64,000 nt of DNA from Spirogloea muscicola (lineage: Eukaryota > Streptophyta > Zygnematophyceae > Spirogloeales > Spirogloeaceae): assembly GCA_009602725.1 (NCBI GenBank), contig WELB01000032.1, positions 447,719 to 511,718 on the forward strand, in the 5' to 3' direction. Shown in pieces: positions 36,701 through 48,900 of this stretch. Each line of letters opens with the position of its first letter. The stretch's first letter is position 1. The translations under genes were made by a program, and so were the position numbers. The notes under the pieces are model-generated. The model was not told the origin of the DNA. It did no database searches and saw only the letters and a list, made by a program, of their open reading frames with translations.

Positions 36701-39700
36701 AATTGAGGGCCTTGCTGATCTGTGGAGTGGCCCTCTCCTTGGGACCGTTGTCACAGCAATTGAGGGCGACGACATCGACCTGGCCTCTGCGTCCTTGGGA
36801 GGGCTTGTTGACTGCATGCGGCACAGCCAGGCCGTGTGCTCTTGGATTGCTAAAGAAATGCTGCCAACACTTAGACAGCTTGTGCAGGCCACAGAGAGCG
36901 AAGCTGTTCTGCAGGTACTGTTACACAGTCTGCTCGTGCATATTGCTCACTGCAAAGATTGTACCTTTTCTCACTTCAGGATCTTCTGGTTTCTTACAGT
37001 GAGCAAGTGGGCATTTCATAACAGAGGCAGTTTGCTGAAGCGCTGGAAGTGGCATGGTGTCACAATAACAATCTCCCAACCGAGGAATGCCGGCAGTGGA
37101 GCTCGGTGCTGCTGAAGTGGGCGTGCAGTAGCAACTCAGACAACCCCACCAGGGCATTGGCCGTGGCAGTGCTGCAACGCATGCTAAATCAGATGGGCGA
37201 GGAAGGAGGAGCTGTACCACTCACACAGGCATGGCTTGCGGCCATACTCATGAACATCGTTACTGAGAATGCCAACCAGGGAAATCGTCAGCTGCTTCAC
37301 ATGGTTGTTCAACAAAGTGCTCTTCAGGTTGGCACCTATCGCAGGGCCTTCCTCCAGAGCGTATCTGCCTATGAATCTATTGGATGCGTCAATTGCTATC
37401 TCGCATTGAAGGAGGGGAGGATGCTTGGCAGTGATGGCAGTGAAGTGCACATTACTTCAAAGTTGAGGCATGCTGCCTTTCCATCTTCAAATGTCAATCA
37501 CCTAGTGCGATACTATCTGACCAACTTCAGTTTCAAAACCTTGATACTGGCAATACTTCTTGCTCGTGCAGGACCAGGTAACAAAGAGAGCAGCAGCAGC
37601 GGCGGCTAAATTGGCAAGTGTGGTGGCTTGGGAGGCCCAGGATGCGCAGGAGGCTGCTGCATCAGCAGTCGAAGGCAGTGCCACGTCTGCGGAGTGGCAT
37701 GCGGACTTGGCAGCTGACCTGCTTGGGCTAGAGAGCCTCAAGGATGCAAACGGCACAGAGACCTTGGTGCACCTGAAGAAGAAGAAGGCTAAAGCACCTG
37801 TACGAGCAGTGGAGGCTGTGATAGCTGTCTCGGCAGCGGTCAAGGCAGCTGCAGAGGTCTGTGCCCAGGATCCAGGGAAGCTTGTGCAGGTTGCCAATGC
37901 TGGCGGGTTGCCACTGCTGCGGAGGCTCCTGCTCTACAAGGACTACAGCGCTTGGCTTAGACAGGATGGAGCTCTGAGTGCTGACGAGAAGGAGATTCAT
38001 TGCATGCACAAGCATGCTCTGAGGCTGCTGAAGCAGCTGCTTGCAGCAGGTGGAGGCGGATGCTGGCGTCAGCTGGCTGCTGACGAGGCCTGGCGAAGCT
38101 GGTTGACCCAGTGTGTGAGAGGGCAGGTTGATAGCTGCAAGGAGGACAAGATGAGCTCATATGCTAGGGAGGCCTTGCTACACTCCTCTCCGTTGGCTCA
38201 TAGTACACGTGCGCAATCTGGAAGGAATGACAAGCAGGACATGGATCCTTTAGACCGACCAAGGCCTAGATACGAGGACGGCGTCTTCCTTGTGAATCCC
38301 ACATCGCCGCTCTTCTCCCTGGAGCCTGGGGCTGAGCCCAAGATGGACATCGTCTTTGTCCATGGTCTCATGGGCGGGCCCTTCAAAACATGGAGGGTGG
38401 CTGACGAGCCCACAGTTAGTAGGGCCACTCCTACTGCAACAAAGGGTGTCTTGGAAGATGCGGGCGTTGATGCAGGAACTCCTGGAACGTGCTGGCCTTC
38501 ACAGTGGCTGGCCAAGGATGTGCCATATGCAAGGATGCTGACTATCAAGTACAAGGTGAGCTCTTGAAGATGTCAGCCACTGAAATAGGGAGAATGGCGC
38601 ATAAATAACTGCACCTACTTGCAGATTCGTTAGTAGATGCAGGGCTTCAATGAGGCATTTAGTGCGAATATGATGAGTGTTGCTTTTTGTAAGGCCAAGT
38701 TGTCTGCGTACCTTAGACTACCAAGAGTTCTCAGAAGTAACAGTACTGATGCAGACAAGTTGGCACATGCTGATCTACAGACGAATTTGTCTCGCTGGGC
38801 AGGCGTGACTCTACCATTACAGGTAGTGTATGCCGTGCCGAATGCAAGAGTCCCTCGTTTATTTTGCAACACTCTGGTCCTAATCTGCAGTAGTGGTTGC
38901 TGCTTCTAACAGCTACACTGCTTGTCCTTCAGGAAGCCAGCTCAATACTCCTCCAGAAGCTACGGGCTGCAGGTGTTGGTGATCGGCCAATTATCTTTGT
39001 GACGCACAGGTCTGTTCTCCCCTTCTTCGGCTTCTGAGTTTCACAGGCAGTGACTTTGCTCCCTGCATCTGCTATGTGTGTAGTCTGAGATTAGTGTGCT
39101 TCCAACGTGGTGTCACTTTTGTGGGTGGCAAAGGTCTTTCTAATGTGCAGTGCTTCTGTAGTTGATGACAAACTTGTGTAAGAAAGATATAGATGTTGTT
39201 TGTCCGAGCCCATCTTCTCTTTGGAGTACATTTGACCAACAAATTGCAGAGAAGCTGGTACATACGTCACAGGTCTATTGACAGTCATTCATTCGGAACG
39301 CATGAGATACAACTACTATGTCGTCCATAAGAAACGCAATCACTTGCTTTCCTTCTGAATGGCAACCAAAAGGTGGCCTTGTTTGGCAGTATGGGCGGGC
39401 TCATCGTCAAGCAGATGCTCGCGTATGCAATGGCTGATGCTGCCTATGAGGGATTTGCTAGACAAGTAGCAGGAATGGTAGGCATTGAGGCAACCTTTTC
39501 GAGCCATGTAGCTTCATACAGTTGAATGCTTTACCCTGACATTGGTGAACAGTCAGGTGCAGCAGCTGCAGAGACCTCATCATTGTAGCTGCAACTTCTG
39601 GTACTGGTCCTCGGAATTTGCAACTTAGCTGATGGACTTGCCTGGTGGTCCAGATCTTCTACACCTGCCCCCATTTTGGCAGTCGCCTCGCTGACATGCC

Positions 39701-40755
39701 GTGGGGTCACTTTGGCTTCAGGCCTGCTCCTTCGGTACAGATACAGTACTGATTGTTTGGGGTTTAGGGTTTCACGAGTTCTTCCAAGCAGCCGATGTCA
39801 TGCAAGCCAGGCTCGGTGGATGCACATATAGATCTGCTGAATTATGTAGCTCCTTCTGTCCCTTGTTTTGACGTCCGTGAGATTCTTGCTCTCACGGCTT
39901 AGGCACTTTCCTGTGCAGGTGGGAGAGATGCGTACAGGATCGCCGAGATTGGAGGAGCTCAACCGTAGATTGCGTCAGCTCCATCAGAAAGGCCTGGTGC
40001 AGGTCCTCAGTTTCAGTGAGGTACTGAAATTAATCACAGAGCTGCGTATAGCATTGGCCTCCGCTTCGCTTCTAGCTCTGCGCGTTGTGGATTCTGTACT
40101 TCCTAATAGGAGCATCTTCAGCAAGAGCATTCATTTGCAATTTGGTGCAAACTTGCGTACGAGCTTGGAGGACTCGCAGGGCGGCAAGCGTCACTTAGGC
40201 CATGTGAAGTACAAGGTGTCAAGAGGAGAGCGATCAGTAGTAGAGCCTAGTAGTCCTGCTTGCGATCATCCCAGGACTTGTAAGTAAAGGCAGTGCTAGT
40301 TAAAGCTCCTGCTGATGAGATTTCTGCTGCCTCAACCTATGTGGTGTCAGACAAAGCCAACGCCAGTGGTTGAGAGTTACGGTGGACTGAAGCTGCGCAT
40401 GGAGGTTGTTCCCATTGAGTCTGCATATCCAGGCTTTGGTGACATTGTGGTTTGGCTCCTCCCCGCCATCGTGCATTGTCAGGACTTCATTGCGTTCTTG
40501 GCAGCGGATGCTTTGCACGTGGTTTGTTGGCGTGCAGAGGCATGGAAAAGTACTGCTTAGACGTGTGTTTGCACTTGCATGTGACTGCCACATCAGGCAT
40601 GCTTGAGCTTAGGTATAAGAGAAGACCTCTATGTGCAGGTGTTGAGTGGTATCGACCATGTGAACTCTTGCAAACCCAGCAGCAAGGCCGACCCTGCTTA
40701 TTCCAAAACACTGGAGTTCATACAAAGCATCGCTAAGAAATCTGGAATAGAATGA
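33741..40755 (+). CDS. SERAC1: SERAC1-like protein: armadillo-type helices plus alpha/beta-hydrolase lipase
   Basis: Homologue of human SERAC1, a mitochondria-ER contact protein in phosphatidylglycerol remodelling, and its long plant relatives. Exon 1 (33741-33974) encodes an Arg/Ala/Leu mitochondrial-type leader with an assembly N at 33800. A membrane segment (HPVFLTVAALSTAATLWILG) follows near residue 120-140, and a second (TSVAVLLAAWALAAWA) near 36000. Long helical armadillo-like exons run to about 38210. The hydrolase begins MDIVFVHGLMGGPFKTWR and continues WPSQWLAKDVPYARMLTIKY, NLSRWAGVTLPLQ, GDRPIIFVTH, SMGGLIVKQML, FYTCPHFGSRLADMPW and VLSGIDHVNSCKP, with a stop at 40753-40755. The nucleophile Ser codon of HSMGG is split by the intron between about 39009 and 39391. 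GT-AG splices join the hydrolase exons in phase. A TTTAGGG-like motif (39757-39772) lies in an intron. Confidence 0.9.
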
Positions 40756-41276
40756 GTTGCCAAAGGGAGGCCTCAATTGCGCATGGCGGCCCCGAAGTGG
40801 CGATGACCTTGCTGGCCCACTTCAAGGTGCATGCTTCTATAGCACATGAGCTTTGATGTGTAGCATCGTCCTGCTATTGAGCATGTTGCACAGTGCTACT
40901 GACCACATTGGTGCAATCTGGCCTTTTCACAAGTTAAGCAGATTCTTACTCCCAGAAAGAACCTATCAAGCTGCGTTCACGATCAATTAGCCATAACACA
41001 ACTTGATAAGTCAATTCATTACTCAGCATGATGGTGGCTTTTCTACAGGTTGAAGTTTTGTGGTTGGGACACACTGGTGTTCGTGGACTTAACAGTACCA
41101 TATTTGTCAAGAGCTATGATAGCCTGGCTGGGAGAGGGTAAAATGAGGCTATACGCCTACCAGTTTGCAAGTGTTCTGTGATAGCCTTTCAAGCTCACTT
41201 CAGAGTCCTGGACATTGAGGGACCACAGGATTCGATGGTGTACCGTGTGTAACAATGTTACGAGTAATGATGTAGC
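40756..41276. other. 3' flank, nothing recognised
   Basis: Short convergent spacer after the SERAC1-like stop. It has no frame of note and no repeat that I can match. Confidence 0.35.
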
Positions 41277-41989
41277 TTATGCATCTTCACCATAGTCAAA
41301 GCTCTGATCTGTCAGCAACCTGACATTCATCAAGCGATACTTCATTTCTAGCACAAGAACGTCGCTGTCCATGGCTTGGCAGTCATAGTTGTGGTGGAAA
41401 TGAAGTATTGCTGGACATACATCACTATTAAGATGATGAATCAGGCCAGCCAGAGGATTCACGGCACCATCACATTGTCCTATCAACCACTGCATTTTTG
41501 GGATGCAAGTCAATGACATGGGGATAGACGGTTACAACATGTTGGTCTGATGCCAGGGCGTGTATGCAGGAGCTTCAGGAGTTGTTGAAGACGAATAATA
41601 CACAGTAATATCTATCTCTTGAGGAAAGAAGATAGGCATCGAAGAGAGAAGTGGCACTCCCAATGGGGGCAAGGGCTGTGAAGACAGGCATCTAAGAGGT
41701 GGCTGACAGGAGCTCTTGTGCAAGTATAGGTATAGGTTTTGGGTCGGTGGGCCTCTCTTCACCAGTACGGACATGTTACTCTACTATCAGTCGCTGATCC
41801 ACCAGTGTGCATATTGATCCGCACCGCAGCTAATTCTTCATTCGGAGGACAAGTTTCTTGAGAAGGCTCTACATTGACAAAGCTCTGCTTTGATAGAAGT
41901 GCTCTCGGTTGTTTAAACACACAAGTAGTGCGCTCCTTGTCACACCTCGGTTTGGTTCCACTGATTGTGTGCAATTTCATCTCAGACAA
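41277..41989 (-). CDS. Unidentified two-or-more-exon protein
   Basis: The family is not recognised. A minus-strand ATG at 41987-41989 opens MSEMKLHTISGTKPRCDKER and reads through SKQSFVNVEPSQETCPPNEE to NMHTGGSATDS near 41770. A last exon, about 41500 down to a stop at 41277, reads QCDGAVNPLAGLIHHLNSDV, PAILHFHHNYDCQ and LVLEMKYRLMNVRLLTDQ. Both have coding-like composition and an AG acceptor (AATGCAG) precedes the second. The piece 41574-41690 between them is a LINE tail scrap, so the intron seems to have received an insertion. The gene is divergent from the LEA-like gene, with a telo-box only 8 bases upstream of its ATG. The linkage of the two exons is inferred. Confidence 0.4.
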
Positions 41990-41996
41990 GCTATGG

Positions 41997-42014
41997 CCCT
42001 AAACCCTAAACCCT
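41997..42014. promoter_or_regulatory. Telo-box, (CCCTAAA)2CCCT
   Basis: Two and a half copies of the plant-type telomere repeat, CCCTAAACCCTAAACCCT, between two divergent genes. In plants, AAACCCTAA motifs near start sites act as telo-boxes in promoters of translation and cell-cycle genes. A longer array would be needed to call it a telomere remnant. Confidence 0.6.
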
Positions 42015-42448
42015 GACAGTCGCCATCGCTCGCTGGCCTTCTGAGCAAGTGTACAGCAGCTCGGCTCGGCCTCCCTCCTCGGTCCATGCGCGCCTTCTCG
42101 CCGTCTCACTTCCCCCCCGCGAGTAGGTGCCACTTGGCACGAGGCTTCGGTTAGCCACTTGGCGGCCTGCGGCCGCGTCCGGGTCGGATGACCACCACGT
42201 GGCGAGTTCAAGTGCCCCTCGAGACGCGGCCGAGGCTGCCGCCACGTGGAGCGGGTGAGCGGAGTGCGGGCGGAGGCAGGAGGGATGCGGCGCGCGGTGC
42301 GCATGAAATGAAAGGGGTTGGCCAATCCAAGCCAAAAAAATAAATTGATAAGCAGATAGCTAGTGCAAAAAATAGGTGCAAAAACTCGGGAGAGAGGAAA
42401 GGGACGGAGGAGGGAGGTAGGAAGGTAGTCCATACTCTGCGGTCACCG

Positions 42449-44294
42449 GTGAGAGCCGCCGCCGCCGCCGCCGCCGCCACCGCAGCCGCCGCCGCCGCCN
42501 GCTCCGCGGCGCTGCTCCGGGGGGTGGTGCAGGGCGGCCACGGCGGCGCCGACGCCGCCCGGCTGGCCGCCTGGGGTGTGCACCGCGGCTCGCAGCTCGT
42601 GCGCGTGTCCGACGAGTTCGAGGAGCCCATGGGGGCCCTCTCCCAGACGCTCGGCGGCGCCCGCCCGCTCAGCACCGTCCCCGGCAGCGTGGGGGTGAGG
42701 GCCAGCCCGCCACTGTTACCGTTCTAGAGGTCGCAGCGGCGCTTGCGAGCAGACGACCTTGTCTGTGCTACTAGCAGCCAGACTGCTCCAGCTTCTCACC
42801 GTCAGCCGCCATTCGTACGCAATGGGCAGCCCCAGGCGGAGCCGCACGTCGACGCGGAGCACAACAAGATGGTGGGCGAGGGCGGTCCCGCGCACCTGAG
42901 CTTCGAGGAGGCCAAGCGCGGCCAGTCCCACGCCGACGCCCTGGACGAGTCCCACGCCTCCTCGCAGGCGGATGCCGAGGCCATGGCCGGAGGTGTGCGC
43001 ACCAAGCCGAGCGCTCGGCAGTGCCCCATGCCCCAGCCAGCATTGGCGCTACAGCTGCCCTGAGCTGTTTGGACTGGGTCGTACAGATGTCGAGGCACGG
43101 GTCAACCAGGCGTCCACGGCGTCGCATGCGGCCAAGGCTACCGAAGGTGTCACGGCAGCGGGCGCGTCGATCACGCAGACAATCACGGAACGCGTGCAGA
43201 AGGAGTACGAGACGGCGAAAGCCATGGCCAGCGGCTCCGGCGCCAAGGTTGGCGAGACCATGGAGGAGCTGAAGGGCCTTGGCCAGGACGTCGTCACTGC
43301 AGCCAAGGTAGTGTCAAGCCTGTTGCTGCAGCTAGTCGTCATCGTTAAATAGTGTCTGAGAATGTTTGAGTGGATCAACTGGGGTGGTTAGTGAGGAAGT
43401 GCACTTACGAAACAATACCAAAGGAGCGTGGAGCCACTAATAAGCTCCAAGTCATGATTCTGAAGTTGCACAATTTGCTCCGCCTCTGGCAGCGAGATGC
43501 TGGGGGCTTGGCCAGCTGGCCAATGCAGGCTGGTGAGGCAGTGAAGGAGCGCGTGAAGAAGGAATACGACACTGCCAAGGAGATGGCCAGCGGGTCGGGT
43601 GCCAAGGTTGGGGAGACTGTGGAGGAACTCAAGGGTCTCGGTGATGAGCTCGTAAAGGCCGTGAAGCGGGATACTCAGAACGTGGTGGATACTGTCACAG
43701 GCTTCGCCAAGGACCGATATGCGAAAGAGTCCGGTCAGGCCAGCCAGATTGCTGACAACCTGAAAGGCACTGGCGAGCAGCTCAAGGGCATTGGCAATGT
43801 GACAGCTGACGCCGTCAAGGTGAGCCTGCCAGTGACGCTGACCTGCTGCAAGGACCAAGTTGCTTTGATACTGTGTATTGTAATAAGTTTGTATACACGG
43901 TTGTCCTTTTATTGAAAGTCACAGGCTTAAATTCAAAAGCAACAACATAATGTCCAAGTTTCGTTATGCAAGCGGTTGAAAGGTGCTGATACTTGGTACC
44001 GTGAGATGGCAGCAACGGCTGGGCATGGCTGGCGAGAAGGTGAATGAGACAGCTGGCATGGCAAGGGAGTCTGCAAACGTTGGCATGGCCAAGGCTCAGG
44101 TCGCAGCGTCTGATATGTCAGAGCAGGCCAAGGAGACTGTGGGGCATGTGAGGGAGGAGGCCAATGTTGGCATGGCCAAAGCAAGGGAAACTGTGTACGA
44201 CGCAGAGGATGCTGTGAAGGAGGGGGCAAAGGACGTGGAGTCCCAGATAGGCCAAAAGCCTTCCAGAACGAATGACAGCTATGTGACGCAATGA
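42449..44294 (+). CDS. LEA-like (group 3/4) stress protein, probably organelle-targeted
   Basis: A late-embryogenesis-abundant-type protein. Exons are about 42449-42694, 42806-42992, 43087-43307, 43529-43819 and 44013-44294. Exon 1 encodes poly-Ala then LLRGVVQGGHGGADAARLAA, a likely targeting leader; its frame has no ATG before an upstream stop and contains an N at 42500, so the start is missing or in another exon. The core has a repeated block: ERVQKEYETAKAMASGSGAK, VGETMEELKGLG in exon 3, and ERVKKEYDTAKEMASGSGAK, VGETVEELKGLG in exon 4, an internal duplication. Exon 5 repeats NVGMAKA with Ala/Lys/Glu-rich amphipathic segments (AKETVGHVREEANVGMAK). Such proteins are disordered when hydrated and become helical on drying. 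Phases agree across all joins. Confidence 0.8.
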
Positions 44295-45960
44295 GTCTGA
44301 CATGGTATTTGGAGCTATTAGGTTGACGGAGTTGAGATGGCACAAGTATCGTCTTGTGGGTTTATGGGGCTATATCCACTGTGCGTGGATGTCATGTCCA
44401 CAAATATTCACGCGCCTCTGTTTGGTTGTTATAGACCCATTTGCAGATGCAAGTTGAGGGTTGGAGCTGAGTGTTTCCTCCTTTCTCCTGAGACATTTCT
44501 ATAAGGATTACTTGATCAATCTGCAATGAATGCAGCATGTGTACGTATGCACAGCTTATATAAGGAGGTCTCAGAAATATGAGCCAAATGATATTGCTCC
44601 AAGTAGCATATGGCTTACTGATCTGGCATGATGTCCTTGGAGCCAAGCTCTAGCTACTTGAAGTAGTCGAGTCGAGTCGATCCGGAACTGCACCAGAATG
44701 TATTATGGTTCAAGGTGGGACCTGTGATAATATGTGAGGGTAGACAGTTCTCTCTGTATACACGCAAAAGTGCCAGGGTCTGGGTATCTGATGCTCACCC
44801 TGGAGTGCTAGCAACTCCATGAAACATTGAATATCCAGGCATGTTTTCCCTCACAGCTTTGACCACTCTGCCGTGGAGGCCGCCAAGGCAGCACTCGTGA
44901 GAGAGCTCGTCTACTTACCAGAATGACACGAGGCTTGGTTGCTTCGTTACAGGTGGAAGCCCCTGCGGAGGAGCTTGTGAATTGATGTTCCGGAAGAAAA
45001 CGCAGGTGGCCACTCCAGTTGGAAGGAACACTGATGCCGAGTTTGGGTGGAGAACAAGCATTGTCAACTGGAGGACTGGAGCATAGTGTGCAACACTGAG
45101 CTGGCCATCACATGAATATGGGACACTCTGGTGTTCTTACACAGGGATAGAAGATAGAGAAGTTCCTTCGATGTGACCATTGGCTGGGAAGGGCCAGCCC
45201 ATAAGCATAGACAACAACACTCAATGCGACTGGAAAGTCTAAATCATCAGGCAGAGAAAGTGACCACCAGGGCTGGCTGGTCAGCAGCTACAACTGGGGA
45301 AATCCAGCAGCCGAGGTGGTTAGATAATAGCCAGCCGGAGGAGTGGGCGGTAGCAGCTTTTCCAGAAGGCCGTCAGAATGGGGAGAAGCTCTTCCTCATG
45401 GGGCTCTGAAAGGCCAGTCCAAAGCAGTAGCCGTATCGAACTGGAGCGAAGAAAGCTCCCTTGTCTGGGACAAGCCGACCAGACCGGGGGAGGTGGAGAT
45501 GTGAAACGGCGGACGGAACGGCGACGACGAGGGGAGCGCAGCGCCGTCGCGCCCCAACGGATTGGCGGAAGATGCCCCGCGGGAGGAGGGGGGGAGGGCC
45601 CCCCCCCGCCGGGCGCCGGGGCGGAGATCCTGTGGCCGCCAGCCGCCCGCGGGGCCCGCCGGGCGACCCCGCCGCCGCTGGTTCCCGGGCAGGCCCTGGC
45701 TACCAATGGCCGCACGGTCCCGCGACCGCCGCACGATACCCCCGCGGACGGCCGCGATGCGCCACCGCCGGCCCGCTGATGCGGCGGGTGAGGGAGGGAG
45801 GGAGGGAGGGAGGGAGGGAGGGAGAAAGACGGCTACCTCCTCTGGGCGACGTTCTTCCGCGCTCTCGTCAGTCTGATCTGCACTGATCTTGCTGACTGGA
45901 GATGATCGAAAGCCCACTCGCAGGAGCCATAATCGGTAGTTTCATGTGTTAGCGGGCCTC
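44295..45960. other. Intergenic with LINE tail scraps and a (GGGA)n microsatellite
   Basis: After the LEA-like stop there is about 900 bases with nothing recognised. Near 45170-45210 a short tail scrap reads GGGAAGGGCCAGCCC. From 45480 to 45780 the DNA is very GC-rich, and at 45791-45824 there is a perfect AGGG microsatellite of about eight units. Long frames on both strands at 45320-45920 reflect composition and are not called as genes. Confidence 0.45.
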
Positions 45961-48900
45961 TCGGCCCTTCCGGACCTTGCCCGTTCCCTTGGGCTGGCCT
46001 CCCACAGCCGTTGCTTTAGATTGGAAGGGCTGTTGCTCCGCGGTTTGCGTCAGCNCGGCCAAGGGCAGCGGCCTCGGCTCCTTCCATGGCCTCCGCCGCG
46101 CGTCCCCCGCGGCCGCCGCTAAGGCCCGCGCTGCCGGCCGCGCCAGGCCGGCCTGCGCCGCCAGGATCTCCAACACGGCGACCGTCGAGTCCAAGCCCAA
46201 GGCTGACACCAAGGTCACCGAGCTCGCTATCAACACCATCCGCTTCCTCGCCATCGACGCCGTGGAGAAGGCCAAGTCCGGTCACCCGGGCCTGCCTATG
46301 GGCTGCGCGCCCATGGCGTACGTCCTGTTCGACGAGTTCATGCGATTCAACCCCAAGAACCCCTACTACTTCAACAGGGATCGCTTTGTTCTCTCTGCCG
46401 GCCACGGGTGCATGCTCCAGTACGCGCTGCTTCACATCTACGGCTACGATAGCGTCCAGGTAATGTCCTATTTGTACAACCTGCGCTGGCCATACTGAGC
46501 TTGGGCATACACTCCTTGAGGGTGAACTGGATGGAGGTCTTCTCTGGCGGGCTCTCTCCCTCGGTCTTATGATGCAACAAATGATGACGTACATCAATGT
46601 CGACCTATGTGTGCCAGGAAGAGGATCTGAAGCAGTTCCGGCAGTGGGGATCTCGGACTCCTGGCCACCCTGAGAACTTTGAGACGCCTGGTGTGGAGGT
46701 CACAACAGGTGAGGATACGCTGGATAATGACATCCCACACGTACCTACTCAGGTGGTTGACGCTTGTTCATACATAAGTCACAGTGACTATAGATGGATC
46801 TTTCAGGCAGGTCCATGGCAGACAGTGAAGGGCTCATTTCTCCTCCTCACAAGCTCACGGGAGATACCAATGGTCGGTGTGCAGGTCCTCTTGGCCAGGG
46901 CATTGCCAATGCCGTTGGACTTGCTTTGGCTGAGAAGCATCTTGCTGCCCGCTTCAACAAGCCTGATGCTGAGATTGTCGACCATTACACGTGCGCCTTT
47001 CGTGTGTAGCACTTTCGTGGATTTTGAAACCTTCTCTTTGTTTGACAATCGAGCTGGTGTAGGCAGCACCTGTGCGCAGGCGAAGGTGCACAAGAAATTG
47101 CATTTGGACCATCACCAGGTCTGCTGACGACTGTCAGGTTGCACGCGCAGGTATTGCATTCTTGGAGACGGCTGCAACATGGAGGGCATATCCAATGAGG
47201 CAGCCTCGCTCGCCGGCCATTGGGGCCTTGGGAAGCTCATTGCCCTATATGATGACAACCATATATCAATTGATGGCAACACAGACATTGCATTCACAGA
47301 GGACGTGCAGACTCGCTTCGACGCCCTTGGCTGGCACACCATCCACGTCAAGGATGGCAACAATGACCTGGACGCTCTCCGTGCAGCAATTGAGGAGGCC
47401 AAGAGTGTGACCGACAAGCCCTCCATGCTCAAGGTGGCTGATTGCTATGGAGGACGGATCCACTACGTGAAACATGCCTCATACCATACTAGGACCCTGA
47501 GCCTGACTGAGATTAAATGGGGAGCAATATCGTCAAGGCTGAGGATATGTGCTTGTGATCTATTATCAACATGCTTGCTGACTGGGCTGTATATACTTGC
47601 TCTGCAGATTACTACTACCATTGGCTATGGTTCCCCCAATAAGGCCAACTCCTATGCTGCTCACGGTGCTGCGCTTGGTGAGAAGGAGGTTGCTGCCACC
47701 CGTGAGAATTTGGGCTGGCCTTACGAGCCCTTCGTTGTGCCGGAGGAAGTCAAGAGGTACGACAGAGGTGCCAGGCAAGCTGGAGCAAGCCGAAGTTGCT
47801 GATTCTTGTGTTGGTATTTACTTCATCCTCAGCTCATTGCAGCTTTTGCATGTATGCAGCCACACCCTGCGCAAGCTGGAGGAGGGCCCTGCTCTTGAGA
47901 ACGAGTGGAACTCAAAGTTTGCAGAGTACGAGAAGAAATACGCAGAAGAGGCTGCAGAATTCAAGCAGCTCATCAGCCTTGAGTTGCCTGCTGGGTGGGC
48001 TGATGCTCTTCCGGTGCGTGGTGCATACCTGCCTGGTCTTACTGTAGTCTTGAGCTCAAGGTGTGACTTGCTCAAAACTTATACATATCATTGTCTTGCT
48101 GAGATATTGGAAGCCCTAGGTTGGCAGCATCTAGTGTAAGCTCTGACACTTCTGTCCACCTTCTCCCTGCAGTCCTACACCCCAGACAGCGCTGGCGACT
48201 CCACTCGGAATCTGTCTCAGGTCATGCTTAACGCCCTCGTCAAGGTCTTACCCGGCCTCATTGGTGGGTCAGCCGATCTTGCATCCTCCAACATGACTCT
48301 GCTCAAAGCTTACGGCAACTTCCAGAAGGATACCCCGGCAGAGAGGAACCTACGGTTCGGCGTGAGGGAGCACGCCATGGGAGCCATCTGCAATGGCATT
48401 CAGCAGCACCTGTCTGGACTTATCCCATATTGCGCCACTTTCTTCATCTTCACGGACTACATGCGCAATGCAATTCGTATCAGTGCTCTTTCCGAGACTG
48501 GTGTTATCTATGTCATGACCCATGATTCAATTGGCCTTGGAGAGGACGGCCCAACTCATCAGGTAAGGCAGGCTGCCTAGTTGCTTAAGATAATCCGCTA
48601 CCTTCATGGTAGTCTGACAGATGTATGGTAGTGGAGAAGTGGAGACATGGACAGATTTTACTACCTTAAGTAAAATGGTGCAGATTTGAGATGTTTCTCA
48701 TGATAGTGCAGGTATGGTTGCAGTTGTCACATCAAAGGTCTGTGGCACAAAGTAGGTCTGTGAAGACTGCCCTTTACATGCCTACTAAAACATTGTATCT
48801 GCGGTGTTGATGCAGCCCATTGAACACCTTGCATCATTCAGGGCCATGCCCAACATTCTTATGATGAGGCCTGCTGATGGCAATGAGACTGCTGGCGCTT

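Noticed and set aside
39757-39772. A telomere-like TTTGGGGTTTAGGGTTT motif.
   Set aside because: It is short, degenerate and inside an intron of the SERAC1-like gene. Probably chance.
41997-42014. A chromosome end or telomere fusion.
   Set aside because: Only two and a half repeat units, between two genes. A telo-box is the simpler reading.
45320-45920. Overlapping 100-170 codon frames on both strands before transketolase.
   Set aside because: GC-rich sequence with an AGGG microsatellite and no recognisable protein.
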